The notes: generated by a model from the sequence alone, not told the origin. A stretch of 51,375 bases of DNA from DASXYU01 sp036502295 (GCA_036502295.1 DASXYU010000033.1:1-51375); one strand, 5' to 3'; positions 38,553 through 47,369 are shown, counted from the stretch's first letter. A program made the numbers and translations.

Positions 38553-40382
38553 ATGAGTGCAACCACCACCCCCGGGCTCGATACGGCCCCCACGACGCAC
38601 AGCAAACTGCTCAGCTGGGTTCGCGACGTCGCCGAGATGACCGAGCCCGACCGCATCGAGTGGGTCGACGGCACGCCCGAGGAATGGACCCGCGTCACCG
38701 ACCTCCTCGTCGCTGCGGGCACCTTCAAGCGCCTCAACCCGGAGAAGAAGCCCAACTCCTTCTACGCCAGCTCCGACCCCTCGGACGTCGCACGCGTCGA
38801 GGACCGCACCTTCATCTGCAGCGTCAATCAAGCCGACGCCGGTCCGACCAACAACTGGATGGACCCCAACGACATGAAGGCCATCCTCACCGAGCGCTTC
38901 CGCGGCTCGATGCGTGGCCGCACCCTCTACGTCCTGCCGTACTGCATGGGGCCGCTCGACGCAGAGAAACCGATGCTGGGCGTCGAACTCACCGACTCCG
39001 CCTACGTCGTCGCCTCGATGCACATCATGGCCCGCATCGGCACCAAGGCTCTCGAGCTCTTCACCAAGGACGGCGTGGAGCAGGAGTTCGTGCAGGGTCT
39101 GCACTCCGTCGGCTCGCCGCTCGAGCCGGGGCAGGCCTCCAGCTCGTGGCCGAGCAACGAGACGAAGTACATCGTCCACTTCCCCGAGGAGCGGGCGATC
39201 TGGTCCTACGGCTCGGGCTACGGCGGCAACGCGCTGCTCGGCAAGAAGTGCCACGCGCTGCGCATCGCCTCGGTGCAGGCCCGCGACGAGGGCTGGATGG
39301 CAGAGCACATGCTCATCGCCAAGGTCACCTCGCCCGAGGGCAAGGTCAACTTCATCGGTGGCGCCTTCCCGTCGTCCTGCGGCAAGACGAACCTTGCGAT
39401 GCTCGAGGCGACGCTGCCGGGCTGGAAGCTGGAGACCGTCGGTGACGACATCGCGTGGATCCGCATCGGGGCGGACGGCCGCTTCTACGCAGTGAACCCG
39501 GAGTTCGGCTTCTTCGGCGTGGCGCCCGGCACCGACGGCACCACGAACCCGAATGCCATCAAGACCATCGAGAAGGGCAACTCGATCTTCACCAACGTCG
39601 CCCTCACCGATGACGGTGACGTCTGGTGGGAGGGTCTCGGCGAGCCGCCGGCGCACCTCACCGACTGGAAGGGCAACGACTGGACGCCGGAGTCCGGCAC
39701 CCCGGCCGCACACCCGAACAGCCGCTACACCACGCCGATCTCGCAGTGCGCCACCAAGGCCGCCGAGTGGAACGACCCACAGGGTGTGCCGCTCGACGCG
39801 ATCTTCTTCGGTGGCCGCCGCAAGGGCACCGTGCCGCTGGTGACCGAGTCGAAGGACTGGCAGCAGGGCGTCTTCCTCGCCTCCGTCCTCAGCTCGGAGA
39901 CCACCGCCGCCGCCACGGGCGCAGTCGGCGTGGTGCGCCGCGACCCGATGGCGATGCTGCCCTTCATCGGCTACAACGCCGGCGACTACGTCAACCACTG
40001 GTTCGAAATCGGCAAGCAGGCCGACGCCTCGAAGCTGCCGAAGATCTTCTACGTCAACTGGTTCCGCCGCGACGAGAACAACAAGTTCGTCTGGCCGGGC
40101 TACGGCGAGAACATGCGCGTGATCAAGTGGGCGCTCGAGCGCCTCGCCGGCACCGCGGCGGGTGTCGAGACGCCGATCGGCTACGTGCCGGCGGTCGCGG
40201 CCCTCGACATCTCGGGACTCGACCTCGACGAGGCCGCGATCGCCAAGGCCACCGCGGTGAACGCCGAGGAATGGAAGGCGGAGATCCCGCTCATCGAGGA
40301 GTGGTACGACTCCCTCGGAGACCACCTCCCCTCCACGCTGCGCGACGAACTCGCCACCCTCAAGCAGCAGCTGGGCGCCTGA
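38553..40382 (+). CDS. pckG: GTP-dependent phosphoenolpyruvate carboxykinase
   Basis: The 609-residue enzyme interconverts oxaloacetate and PEP with GTP in gluconeogenesis and anaplerosis. The kinase-1a loop with its reactive Cys (FPSSCGKTN) lies near residue 270. Metal and GTP-binding segments follow (GDDIAWIR; FFGVAPGT). The start ATG 38553 has GAGGAG upstream. The 194 bases before it hold no gene and probably contain the promoter and leader. It is followed by an intrinsic terminator. Confidence 0.97.
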   Translation: MSATTTPGLDTAPTTHSKLLSWVRDVAEMTEPDRIEWVDGTPEEWTRVTDLLVAAGTFKRLNPEKKPNSFYASSDPSDVARVEDRTFICSVNQADAGPTNNWMDPNDMKAILTERFRGSMRGRTLYVLPYCMGPLDAEKPMLGVELTDSAYVVASMHIMARIGTKALELFTKDGVEQEFVQGLHSVGSPLEPGQASSSWPSNETKYIVHFPEERAIWSYGSGYGGNALLGKKCHALRIASVQARDEGWMAEHMLIAKVTSPEGKVNFIGGAFPSSCGKTNLAMLEATLPGWKLETVGDDIAWIRIGADGRFYAVNPEFGFFGVAPGTDGTTNPNAIKTIEKGNSIFTNVALTDDGDVWWEGLGEPPAHLTDWKGNDWTPESGTPAAHPNSRYTTPISQCATKAAEWNDPQGVPLDAIFFGGRRKGTVPLVTESKDWQQGVFLASVLSSETTAAATGAVGVVRRDPMAMLPFIGYNAGDYVNHWFEIGKQADASKLPKIFYVNWFRRDENNKFVWPGYGENMRVIKWALERLAGTAAGVETPIGYVPAVAALDISGLDLDEAAIAKATAVNAEEWKAEIPLIEEWYDSLGDHLPSTLRDELATLKQQLGA

Positions 40383-40390
40383 TCCTTCCC

Positions 40391-40441
40391 AAAGCCGGGG
40401 AGTCACAGGGGACACCACGTCCTCTTTGACTCCCCGGTTTT
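40391..40441 (+). terminator. Intrinsic terminator after pckG
   Basis: An 11-bp stem, CCGGGGAGTCA with TGACTCCCCGG, has flanking A/T pairs and ends in TTTT. It begins eight bases after the pckG stop. Confidence 0.85.
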
Positions 40442-40466
40442 GCGTCTGCAGGAGCATGCTGGGCAC

Positions 40467-40895
40467 ATGAGCCTTGCGCAGACGTTCCAGCGATTCGCCA
40501 CGAAGGCAAACACCGCGCTCTACAAGAGGTCGAGCGGCAAGATCGGCGGGCGTATCAAGGGCGTGCCGATCGCCCTGCTCACAGTGGTGGGCCGCACGAG
40601 TGGGCAGTTGCGCACGACCCCGGTCTGCTACTTCGAGGACGGCGCCACCTACGTCCTCTGCGGATCCGCCGGTGGGCAAGAGGGCGACCCGCAATGGTTC
40701 CGCAACCTCCGAGCGGCCTCCACGGCGACACTGCAGGTCGGTGGACGCACGATCGCCTGCTCGGTCCGCATCGAGGACGGCGGTGCCGAGCGCGAACGGC
40801 TCTGGGCCAAACTGATCGGCGTCGGCCCGTTCTTCGCCGACTACCAGAAGAAGACGACGCGGCTGATGCCGTTCGCCGTCCTCACCCCGAACTGA
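40467..40895 (+). CDS. Deazaflavin-dependent nitroreductase family protein
   Basis: The 142-residue protein resembles the Ddn/F420-dependent oxidoreductase family: PIALLTVVGRTSGQLRTTPV near residues 30-50 and GGQEGDPQWFRNLRA at about 68-83 are typical. These proteins bind F420 and reduce varied substrates; the substrate here is unknown. ATG 40467 lies six bases after CATGCT, a near-consensus -10, so it may be leaderless. It is convergent with the next gene. Confidence 0.85.
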   Translation: MSLAQTFQRFATKANTALYKRSSGKIGGRIKGVPIALLTVVGRTSGQLRTTPVCYFEDGATYVLCGSAGGQEGDPQWFRNLRAASTATLQVGGRTIACSVRIEDGGAERERLWAKLIGVGPFFADYQKKTTRLMPFAVLTPN

Positions 40896-40905
40896 ACGAC
40901 CGCGC

Positions 40906-41448
40906 TCACGGCTCCTGGGTGTCGGCGACCTTCTTCTCGACCCGGAGCGCCCTGAGTTCGGCGTTGTGCCTGCGCCGCACCATCAGCCCGATCTGAATGA
41001 GGACGGCCAACACCAGGCCGATGATCACGCCGACGAGCGAGGCGCCGCGGAAGCCGGGGGCGCGTAGATCCATCGTCGCCGATCCATCGTGCGCGCCACT
41101 GCTTCCGCCCCAGACGATTCCTGCCGTCATGAGGTTCGGCGCGGCGAGGACGGCGCCCACCACCAGAACCCAGACCCGGGTCTTCCAGGACCACGGCCGG
41201 TAGAAGGCGAGACGCGCGACGACGATCGGCACGACGGTGAAGATCACCCCGTAGAACAGCCCCCACCAGACGCCCCAGCGGAACGTGCCGTGCACCTGGT
41301 CGGCGATGCGCCGGCCCCACCACCTCGGCAGGAATTCGGTGCAGAAGAAGAAGCCACCGACGAGGACGATCGCGACTGCAAGCGCGATGAGGCCGCGCTT
41401 CTTCCAGTTCGGGCCCGGCTCAACGACCGGCTCTTGCGGAGTGGTCAT
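40906..41448 (-). CDS. Four-helix membrane protein, unknown function
   Basis: The 180-residue protein has hydrophobic segments at about residues 20-40, 58-80, 92-113 and 137-158, with a charged C-terminus. The last part (NAELRALRVEKK) is helical and basic. A CATGCT box lies six bases before ATG 41448, like the box before the Ddn-like gene. No family is recognised. Confidence 0.7.
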   Translation of the reverse strand: MTTPQEPVVEPGPNWKKRGLIALAVAIVLVGGFFFCTEFLPRWWGRRIADQVHGTFRWGVWWGLFYGVIFTVVPIVVARLAFYRPWSWKTRVWVLVVGAVLAAPNLMTAGIVWGGSSGAHDGSATMDLRAPGFRGASLVGVIIGLVLAVLIQIGLMVRRRHNAELRALRVEKKVADTQEP

Positions 41449-41475
41449 GTAGCAAGCATGCCAGCGTGCGGGGCG

Positions 41476-41490
41476 TAATCTCGACTCCTT
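41476..41490 (+). promoter_or_regulatory. -10 box for the helD/helR gene
   Basis: TAATCT at 41476-41481 is followed by nine bases and GTG 41491. This leaves little or no leader; no ribosome binding site is visible. Confidence 0.4.
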
Positions 41491-43539
41491 GTGAGCCCAG
41501 AAGTGAGCGGAGGACCCGCAGACGTCCTGAGCAGCGAGCGGGCTCACCTCGAACTCGCCCGTCGCTGCCTCGCCGAGATGGTGCACTCCGCCTCGGGGAT
41601 CGCCGACTACGGCGTGGACGAACTCGCCAGTCACGCCCTCGGCAAACTCCGCGCCGCCCGCCTCGACGCCCTCACCGCCGACCCCGATGCGCCGGCGTTC
41701 TTCGGACGCACCGATCGCGACCACGAGGCCCCGACAAGTTCAACGATGCCCGAGGTGCTGCACATCGGGCGGCGCCACGTCCGCGACCCCCATGGCGATC
41801 CGGTCGTGATCGACTGGCGTGCGCCCATCGCGCGGGGCTTCTACCGCGCGACGCCGTCCGATCGGCAAGGTGTTCGGCTGCGTCGCCGCTTCGGCTTCCA
41901 CGCCACGCAACTGACGTCCTACGAGGACGAGCGCCTCGACCTCGGCGAGTCGCTCGGCCTCAGCTCCGAACTGCTCCGCGAGGAGATCGAACGTCCTCGC
42001 GTGGGGCCGATGCGCGACATCGTCGCCACCATCCAGCCCGATCAGGACGAACTGGTCCGCGCAGACCTCGACACCTCGCTCTGCATCCAGGGCGCCCCCG
42101 GCACCGGCAAGACGGCAGTCGGCCTGCATCGCGCGGCCTACCTGCTCTACACCTACCCCGAACGCCTCAAGCGCACCGGCGTCCTCGTCGTCGGACCCAA
42201 CGCGGCGTTCCTGCACTACATCGCCCAGGTGCTTCCGTCCCTCGGCGAGGCCGGCATCGACCAGGCCACCGTCGACGAACTCGTCCGCTGGAAGGTCACC
42301 GGGACCGAACCCGCCGGGGTGGCCACCCTCAAGGGCGATGCGCGCATGGCGACCGTGCTGCACAAGGCGGTGCTGTCGCACATCCGCAAGCCGACCGAGG
42401 ACGTCCTGGCGATCATCGGCACCAGGCGCTACCGCGTCGGCGCGCATCGCGTGATGCGCTACGTCGACGATGTACGCCGCGCGCTGCTTGCCGGGTCGGT
42501 TCGATGGTCGGCGGCGCGCGACCGGCTGCGGCTGCAGATCGCCGAGGACATCCGGCGACAGCGGGAGGACTCCGGCGGTGCACCGAGTGATGCCGAGACG
42601 TCGAAGCTGGCGCGCTCAGCGGCAGTGAAGACCTACGTCGACTCCGTCTGGCCCGCGCTCACCGCGCCGCAGTTGCTCGCCCGGCTCTATGGCGATGCCG
42701 CCTTCCTCGCGCGCTGCGCCGCCGACCTCAGCGAGGACGAGCGCGACGCTCTTGCCCGTCCCGCTGCCCGCAGCCTCAAGGCAACCAAGTGGACTACCGC
42801 CGATCTCGCACTGCTCGACGAACTCGACGGCCTCCTCGAAGGCGCCGCGAGCTACGTGCACACCGTGGTCGACGAGGCACAGGACCTCTCGCCGATGCAG
42901 TGCCGCGTGGTCGCACGACGCAGTCCACTCGGCTCCGTTACCGTCCTCGGTGATCTCGCGCAGGCGACCACGCCGTGGGCGCCGGGCGACTGGGCGGTGA
43001 CGCTGGAGCATCTCGGCCACGGCGACGCTGCTGTCCGACCGCTCACCGCCGGCTACCGCGTTCCGGGCTCCGTCCTCGACGTCGCCAACCGGCTGCTGCC
43101 GCACATCGCCGCCGGCATCCCCCCGGCGACCTCGGTACGTGCCGGAGTCGATGCGCTGCGCTGGAGCGCCACCGCCGACCTCGTCGCGCAGGTGCGAGGT
43201 TGCCTCGAGGACGAGGGATCGGTCGGCGTCATCGTCGCCGACGCCGGGGTCGCGGCGACGCTGCAGCTACTCGCCGCCGCCGGCATCGCGGCCGGGGCGC
43301 TCGACAGCGAAGGCGCCGAGGACGAGGCGCGTGTCAGCGTCGTTCCGGCGAGTGCCGCTAAGGGCCTCGAGTTCGACTCCGTGGTCCTCCTCGAGCCGGC
43401 CGCGATAGTCGCAGGCGAATCAACCCGCGCGGCCGGGCTGCGCCGGCTCTACGTCGTCCTCACCCGAGCGGTGAGCCGGCTGATCGTGCTGCACGATCTC
43501 GCGATTCCTGCCGAACTCACGGCCCCGGGCATAAAGTAG
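41491..43539 (+). CDS. HelD/HelR-family RNA polymerase-associated motor
   Basis: The 682-residue superfamily-1 NTPase has its Walker A at GAPGTGKTAVGLHRAAYLLY (about residues 201-220) and Walker B in VVDEAQDLS (about 458-466). Motif V-like residues lie in AAKGLEFDSVVLLEP and motif VI in YVVLTRAVSRL. The N-terminal region up to residue 190 (VIDWRAPIARGFYRA) matches HelD rather than UvrD. HelD proteins strip or recycle stalled RNA polymerase; actinobacterial HelR members can protect it from rifampicin. Whether this one does is not visible. Confidence 0.9.
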   Translation: MSPEVSGGPADVLSSERAHLELARRCLAEMVHSASGIADYGVDELASHALGKLRAARLDALTADPDAPAFFGRTDRDHEAPTSSTMPEVLHIGRRHVRDPHGDPVVIDWRAPIARGFYRATPSDRQGVRLRRRFGFHATQLTSYEDERLDLGESLGLSSELLREEIERPRVGPMRDIVATIQPDQDELVRADLDTSLCIQGAPGTGKTAVGLHRAAYLLYTYPERLKRTGVLVVGPNAAFLHYIAQVLPSLGEAGIDQATVDELVRWKVTGTEPAGVATLKGDARMATVLHKAVLSHIRKPTEDVLAIIGTRRYRVGAHRVMRYVDDVRRALLAGSVRWSAARDRLRLQIAEDIRRQREDSGGAPSDAETSKLARSAAVKTYVDSVWPALTAPQLLARLYGDAAFLARCAADLSEDERDALARPAARSLKATKWTTADLALLDELDGLLEGAASYVHTVVDEAQDLSPMQCRVVARRSPLGSVTVLGDLAQATTPWAPGDWAVTLEHLGHGDAAVRPLTAGYRVPGSVLDVANRLLPHIAAGIPPATSVRAGVDALRWSATADLVAQVRGCLEDEGSVGVIVADAGVAATLQLLAAAGIAAGALDSEGAEDEARVSVVPASAAKGLEFDSVVLLEPAAIVAGESTRAAGLRRLYVVLTRAVSRLIVLHDLAIPAELTAPGIK

Positions 43540-43651
43540 GAACCCCTAGCTATCTGGCGAGCTACGCCACCCCTGTAGCAATTCAGAGCTAGGTCTTATC
43601 CGGCGCCTGACGCGGCGACCCCGCATCGGGTGTGACTGCGGAGGTGCCGCT

Positions 43652-44764
43652 ATGAGCGAGGCCGTGTACGCCGAAACACCGATGGTTCAGCTCCTCACGC
43701 CCGACGGGCAGCGGGTCGAGCATCCCGATTACCCCCTCGCGATCAGCGATGACGAGATCGCTGCGCTCTATCGCGACCTCGTCCTGGTGCGGCGCCTCGA
43801 CAGCGAGGCGATCGCGCTGCAGCGGCAGGGAGAGCTCGGCCTTTGGGCCAGCGCGCTCGGCCAGGAGGCGGCGCAGGTCGGTGCAGGACGGGCACTGGCC
43901 CCGCAGGACATGTGCTTTCCGAGCTATCGCGAGCACGGCATCGCCTGGTGCCGAGGAGTCGATCCACTCGCACTGCTCGGCAACTGGCGCGGCACCGACT
44001 TCGGCGGCTTCGACCCGCACGCCTTCAACTTCGCCAACTACACGATCGTCATCGGCTCGCAGACGCTGCATGCTGCGGGCTACGCGATGGGCGTGGTACG
44101 CGACGGCGCGATCGGCACCGGCGATGCCACCACTGACACTGCGGTGCTCGCCTGCTTCGGCGACGGCGCCACGAGCCAGGGCGACGTGCACGAGGCCTTC
44201 GTCTGGGCATCGGCGGAGAACCTGCCGCTGGTGTTCTTCCTGCAGAACAACCAATGGGCGATCAGTGCTCCGGTTGCCGTACAGAGCCGCGCTCCGTTGT
44301 ACCTGCGCGCTCAGGGGTATGGCATGCGCGGAGTGCGCGTCGACGGCAACGACGTCCTCGCCACGCTGGCAGTGACCCGGCGTGCGCTCGAGGACGCACG
44401 CAACGGCGACGGACCCTCACTCGTCGAGGCATACACCTATCGCCTCAACCCGCACACGACGAACGACGACACGCGCCGCTACCGCACCGCGGACAAGGCC
44501 GAGGAATGGCGACAGCGCGATCCGCTCGCGCGGGTGCGGGCCTACCTCGAGGTCGAAGCCGACATCGCCTCGTCCTTCTTCGCCGATCTCGAGGACGAGG
44601 CCCAGACGCTCGCCGAACGCCTCCGCGCCGGTGCACGGCTGCTTCCCGAGCCCACCGCCGACTCCGTCTTCGCCCACGTCCTCACCGAACCGACAGCCGA
44701 TCTTCGCGAACAGCAAGAGGAGTTCGCCGACTTCCTCGAATCGGTACGGGCAGCGGTGTCCTGA
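43652..44764 (+). CDS. 2-oxoacid dehydrogenase E1 component, alpha subunit
   Basis: The 370-residue thiamine diphosphate-dependent subunit decarboxylates a 2-oxoacid together with the beta subunit. The ThDP/Mg motif runs from GDGATSQGDVHEAF (about residue 170) to NNQWAIS (about 204). The N-terminal sequence suggests the pyruvate/branched-chain type; substrate cannot be decided from sequence. The stop overlaps the E1 beta start (TGATG). The 112-bp gap upstream from helD holds no gene. Confidence 0.93.
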   Translation: MSEAVYAETPMVQLLTPDGQRVEHPDYPLAISDDEIAALYRDLVLVRRLDSEAIALQRQGELGLWASALGQEAAQVGAGRALAPQDMCFPSYREHGIAWCRGVDPLALLGNWRGTDFGGFDPHAFNFANYTIVIGSQTLHAAGYAMGVVRDGAIGTGDATTDTAVLACFGDGATSQGDVHEAFVWASAENLPLVFFLQNNQWAISAPVAVQSRAPLYLRAQGYGMRGVRVDGNDVLATLAVTRRALEDARNGDGPSLVEAYTYRLNPHTTNDDTRRYRTADKAEEWRQRDPLARVRAYLEVEADIASSFFADLEDEAQTLAERLRAGARLLPEPTADSVFAHVLTEPTADLREQQEEFADFLESVRAAVS

Positions 44765-45735
44765 TGACAGAGCTGACACTGGCGAAGGCCCTGAACGCCT
44801 CGCTGCGCACAGCACTCGAGGACGACCCGAAGGTGCTCGTCATGGGCGAGGACGTCGGCACGCTCGGGGGTGTCTTCCGGGTGACCGACGGCCTGCAGAA
44901 GGACTTCGGCGACAGCCGCGTCTTCGACACCCCGCTCGCCGAGGCCGGGATCGTCGGCACCGCGATCGGGCTGGCGCTGCGTGGCTACCGGCCGGTCTGC
45001 GAGATCCAGTTCGACGGCTTCGTCTTTCCCGCCTTCGACCAGATCACCACGCAACTGGCGAAGATCCACAACCGCTCGGAGGGATCGGTGCGGCTGCCGA
45101 TCACCATCCGGATTCCCTTCGGCGGCGGCATCGGAGCGATCGAGCATCACAGCGAGTCGCCGGAGGCATACTTCGCGCACACGCCGGGGCTGAGAGTGGT
45201 CGCCTGCTCCGGCCCCGCGGACGCGTACTGGATGCTGCGGCAGGCAATCACCAGCGATGACCCGGTGATCTTCTTCGAGCCGAAGCGGCGCTACCACTCG
45301 GCGAAGGAGGAGCTCGCCCCGGAGGCGTACCCGCTCTTCAACGCCAAGGTGCTGCGCCCCGGTCGCGACGTAACCGTGGTGACCTACGGGGCGATGGTCG
45401 GCATGGCTCTCGATGCGGCCGAGGTCGCCGCCGGCGAAGGGCGCGATCTTGAGGTGATCGACCTGCGCTCGATCTCCCCGCTGGACACCGCCACCGTGCT
45501 CGAGTCGGTGCGGCGCACGGGCCGTCTGGTCATCGTCCATGAGGCCTCCCGCAGTTTCGGGGTGGGTGCTGAGATCGCGGCGCGCGTGCAAGAGCAGGCC
45601 TTCTACTCGTTGGAGGCGCCCGTCCTGCGCATCACCGGCTACGACACCCCCTACCCGCCGAGCCGTATCGAGAACGAGTGGCTGCCGAACATCGACCGCG
45701 TCCTCGACGCCGTCGACCGAGCGATGGAGTTCTGA
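44764..45735 (+). CDS. 2-oxoacid dehydrogenase E1 component, beta subunit
   Basis: The 323-residue transketolase-like subunit has VMGEDVG near residue 27, DTPLAEAGIVG (about 55-66), the EIQFDGFVFPAFDQI region, and the C-terminal domain with VTYGAMV and EVIDLRSISPLD. It pairs with E1 alpha. The stop TGA begins a repeat element that runs to the E2 start. Confidence 0.95.
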   Translation: MTELTLAKALNASLRTALEDDPKVLVMGEDVGTLGGVFRVTDGLQKDFGDSRVFDTPLAEAGIVGTAIGLALRGYRPVCEIQFDGFVFPAFDQITTQLAKIHNRSEGSVRLPITIRIPFGGGIGAIEHHSESPEAYFAHTPGLRVVACSGPADAYWMLRQAITSDDPVIFFEPKRRYHSAKEELAPEAYPLFNAKVLRPGRDVTVVTYGAMVGMALDAAEVAAGEGRDLEVIDLRSISPLDTATVLESVRRTGRLVIVHEASRSFGVGAEIAARVQEQAFYSLEAPVLRITGYDTPYPPSRIENEWLPNIDRVLDAVDRAMEF

Positions 45736-45820
45736 GCATGAGCGAGGCTTGCGGAGCGAATCAGAAACACAGTCGGCTTGGTGCCTCATGTGCGCCCGGA
45801 GCGAAGCGAGGACGCGCATG
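45733..45820 (+). repeat. Stop-to-start spacer repeat (MIRU-like), copy C
   Basis: The element fills exactly the gap from the E1 beta TGA to the E2 ATG. It begins TGAGCATGAGCGAGGCTTGC and ends AGCGAAGCGAGGACGCGCAT followed by G. Only the end blocks are shared closely with copies A and B; the middle differs. Confidence 0.82.
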
Positions 45821-47041
45821 AGCGTGTTGGACTTCAGGCTCCCCGACCTCGGCGAGGGACTGCCAGACGGCGAGATCGTCCGCTGGACCGTGCGGCCCGG
45901 CGACACGGTGCAGGTGAATGACGTCATCGCCGAGGTCGAGACGGTGAAGGCCGCCGTCGAACTACCCAGCCCGTATGCAGGCGTCGTCACCGCACTGCTG
46001 GCGAGGGAGGGCGAGACGGTTCCGGTCGGCACCGCGATCATCTCCATCGAGACCGGCGAGGCGCCGGAACGTCCTCTCGTCGGCTACGGCGCGACTGAGC
46101 AGACCCCCGGCCGACGCCGGAACCGTCCGGTGGCTGAGTTCCCCCGCGAGCGGGAGGTGCGCCCAGTCGAAGGGCAACCACCGCCTGTCGCAGGGCGATC
46201 ACCGCGGGGTGTCCTGGCGAAGCCGCCGGTACGCAAGCTCGCGAAGGACCTCGGCGTCGATCTCGCCTCCGTCGACGGCACCGGCCCGGACGGCACCGTC
46301 ACCCGCGACGACATCCACTCCGCCAGTCGACCGGCCACGCAGGACGAGACGCGGGTTCCGGTGCGTGGTGTGCGCAAGAGGACGGCCGAGGCCATGGTGC
46401 GGAGCGCCTTCACCGCGCCCCACGTGACCCTCTTCAAGACCGCGGACCTCAGCGCGACGATGGAGCTGCGCGACCGCGTCGCCGCCCGCCGCGAGTTCGC
46501 CGACCTCAAGGTGAGTCCTCTGCTCTTCGTGGCGAAGGCGGTGCTCATCGCCGCGGCGCGCACACCCGAGATGAACGCGTCATGGGGCGAGGACACGATC
46601 GTGCTGCACAGCCGGATCAACCTCGGCATCGCCGCGGCAACCGACCGTGGTCTCGTCGTGCCCAACATCAAGGACGCCGGCGCACTGACACTGCGAGAGC
46701 TCGCCGAAGCGATCGCGACACTGACGCGGACCGCCCGTGACGGACGCACCACACCCGCCGACCTCACCGGCGGAACGCTCACCATTACGAACATCGGCGT
46801 CTTCGGCATCGACGCCGGAACACCGATCATCAACCCAGGCGAATCCGCAATCGTCGCCTTCGGTTCGGTGGTGCGCCGTCCCTGGGTTGTGGGGACGGGT
46901 AGCGATGAACGGATCGAGCCTCGCTGGCTCACCGAACTCGCGGTCTCCTTCGACCATCGGGTCGTCGACGGCGAGCAGGGGGCCACGTTCCTCCGCGACG
47001 TCGCAGACCTGCTGACAGATCCCGGTCTGGCGCTGCTATGA
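45818..47041 (+). CDS. 2-oxoacid dehydrogenase E2 component (dihydrolipoamide acyltransferase)
   Basis: The 407-residue protein has one lipoyl domain (lipoyl-Lys44 in EVETVKAAVE), a linker, an E3/E1-binding domain (GVLAKPPVRKLAKDLGVDL, about residues 130-165) and a catalytic domain with His380 and Asp384 in FDHRVVDG. ATG 45818 is at the end of the spacer repeat with GAGGAC upstream. Part of the first linker (PREREV) is encoded by the GGGAGGTG palindrome at 46139. No E3 (lipoamide dehydrogenase) gene follows, so it must be supplied from elsewhere. Confidence 0.95.
   Translation: MSVLDFRLPDLGEGLPDGEIVRWTVRPGDTVQVNDVIAEVETVKAAVELPSPYAGVVTALLAREGETVPVGTAIISIETGEAPERPLVGYGATEQTPGRRRNRPVAEFPREREVRPVEGQPPPVAGRSPRGVLAKPPVRKLAKDLGVDLASVDGTGPDGTVTRDDIHSASRPATQDETRVPVRGVRKRTAEAMVRSAFTAPHVTLFKTADLSATMELRDRVAARREFADLKVSPLLFVAKAVLIAAARTPEMNASWGEDTIVLHSRINLGIAAATDRGLVVPNIKDAGALTLRELAEAIATLTRTARDGRTTPADLTGGTLTITNIGVFGIDAGTPIINPGESAIVAFGSVVRRPWVVGTGSDERIEPRWLTELAVSFDHRVVDGEQGATFLRDVADLLTDPGLALL
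46139..46159 (+). repeat. GGGAGGTG-type palindrome within E2 linker
   Basis: CCCCCGCGAGCGGGAGGTG at 46141-46159 is identical to 11807-11825 in the FlhF-like gene and is read in the same frame (PREREV). It lies in the flexible linker between lipoyl and binding domains, where extra residues are tolerated. Confidence 0.8.
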
Positions 47042-47214
47042 GTGGCCCACGTCTCTGAGTGGCCTCCGTCACGTGGCTACGATCACATCATTAGGCAGAA
47101 TTCGGCTCTGATGCTGTGAGGTGGGTGACAGTTGGGATGAATACCTTTGTTTCTTCGGTTGTTCAGACGAATCACCTAATAGAGTGGTTCCAGTAAGACC
47201 GAAGGAGAACGAAG
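47042..47214. other. Intergenic region upstream of the 49-residue gene
   Basis: There is no gene. The first 60 bases contain two TGAGTGGCC repeats and a CCACGT/ACGTGG pair. The rest is clearly A/T-richer than its surroundings, for example around 47146-47185, and likely holds the promoter and leader of the small gene, though no clear -35/-10 pair could be chosen. Confidence 0.4.
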
Positions 47215-47364
47215 ATGTCCCGCACCGCCCGCACCATCGCCAGCAAGCTCCGCGCCCGTCGCGCCAGCCGTCAGTTCGACGACGTGCTGCGCAGCGCCTC
47301 GCCGAGCATGCGCCAGGAACTGCTCGCACTCGCGTCGGTCGACACCCGCACCAGTATTCGTTAG
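47215..47364 (+). CDS. Small basic protein of 49 residues
   Basis: The short open frame starts MSRTARTIASKLRARRASRQ and continues with a helical part containing SPSMRQELLALA. AAGGAG lies eight to nine bases upstream of ATG 47215, and an A/T-rich region precedes it. A GC-rich hairpin follows its stop. The composition resembles short conserved actinobacterial proteins with an RRAxR...MRQEL pattern, of unknown role. The strong ribosome binding site and hairpin are the main reasons for calling it a gene. Confidence 0.7.
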   Translation: MSRTARTIASKLRARRASRQFDDVLRSASPSMRQELLALASVDTRTSIR

Positions 47365-47369
47365 TGCCG

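Noticed and set aside
38355..40694. Long open frame on the - strand opposite pckG
   Set aside because: It mirrors the high-GC third-position pattern of pckG, the protein is low-complexity without recognisable domains, and pckG is certain on the + strand.
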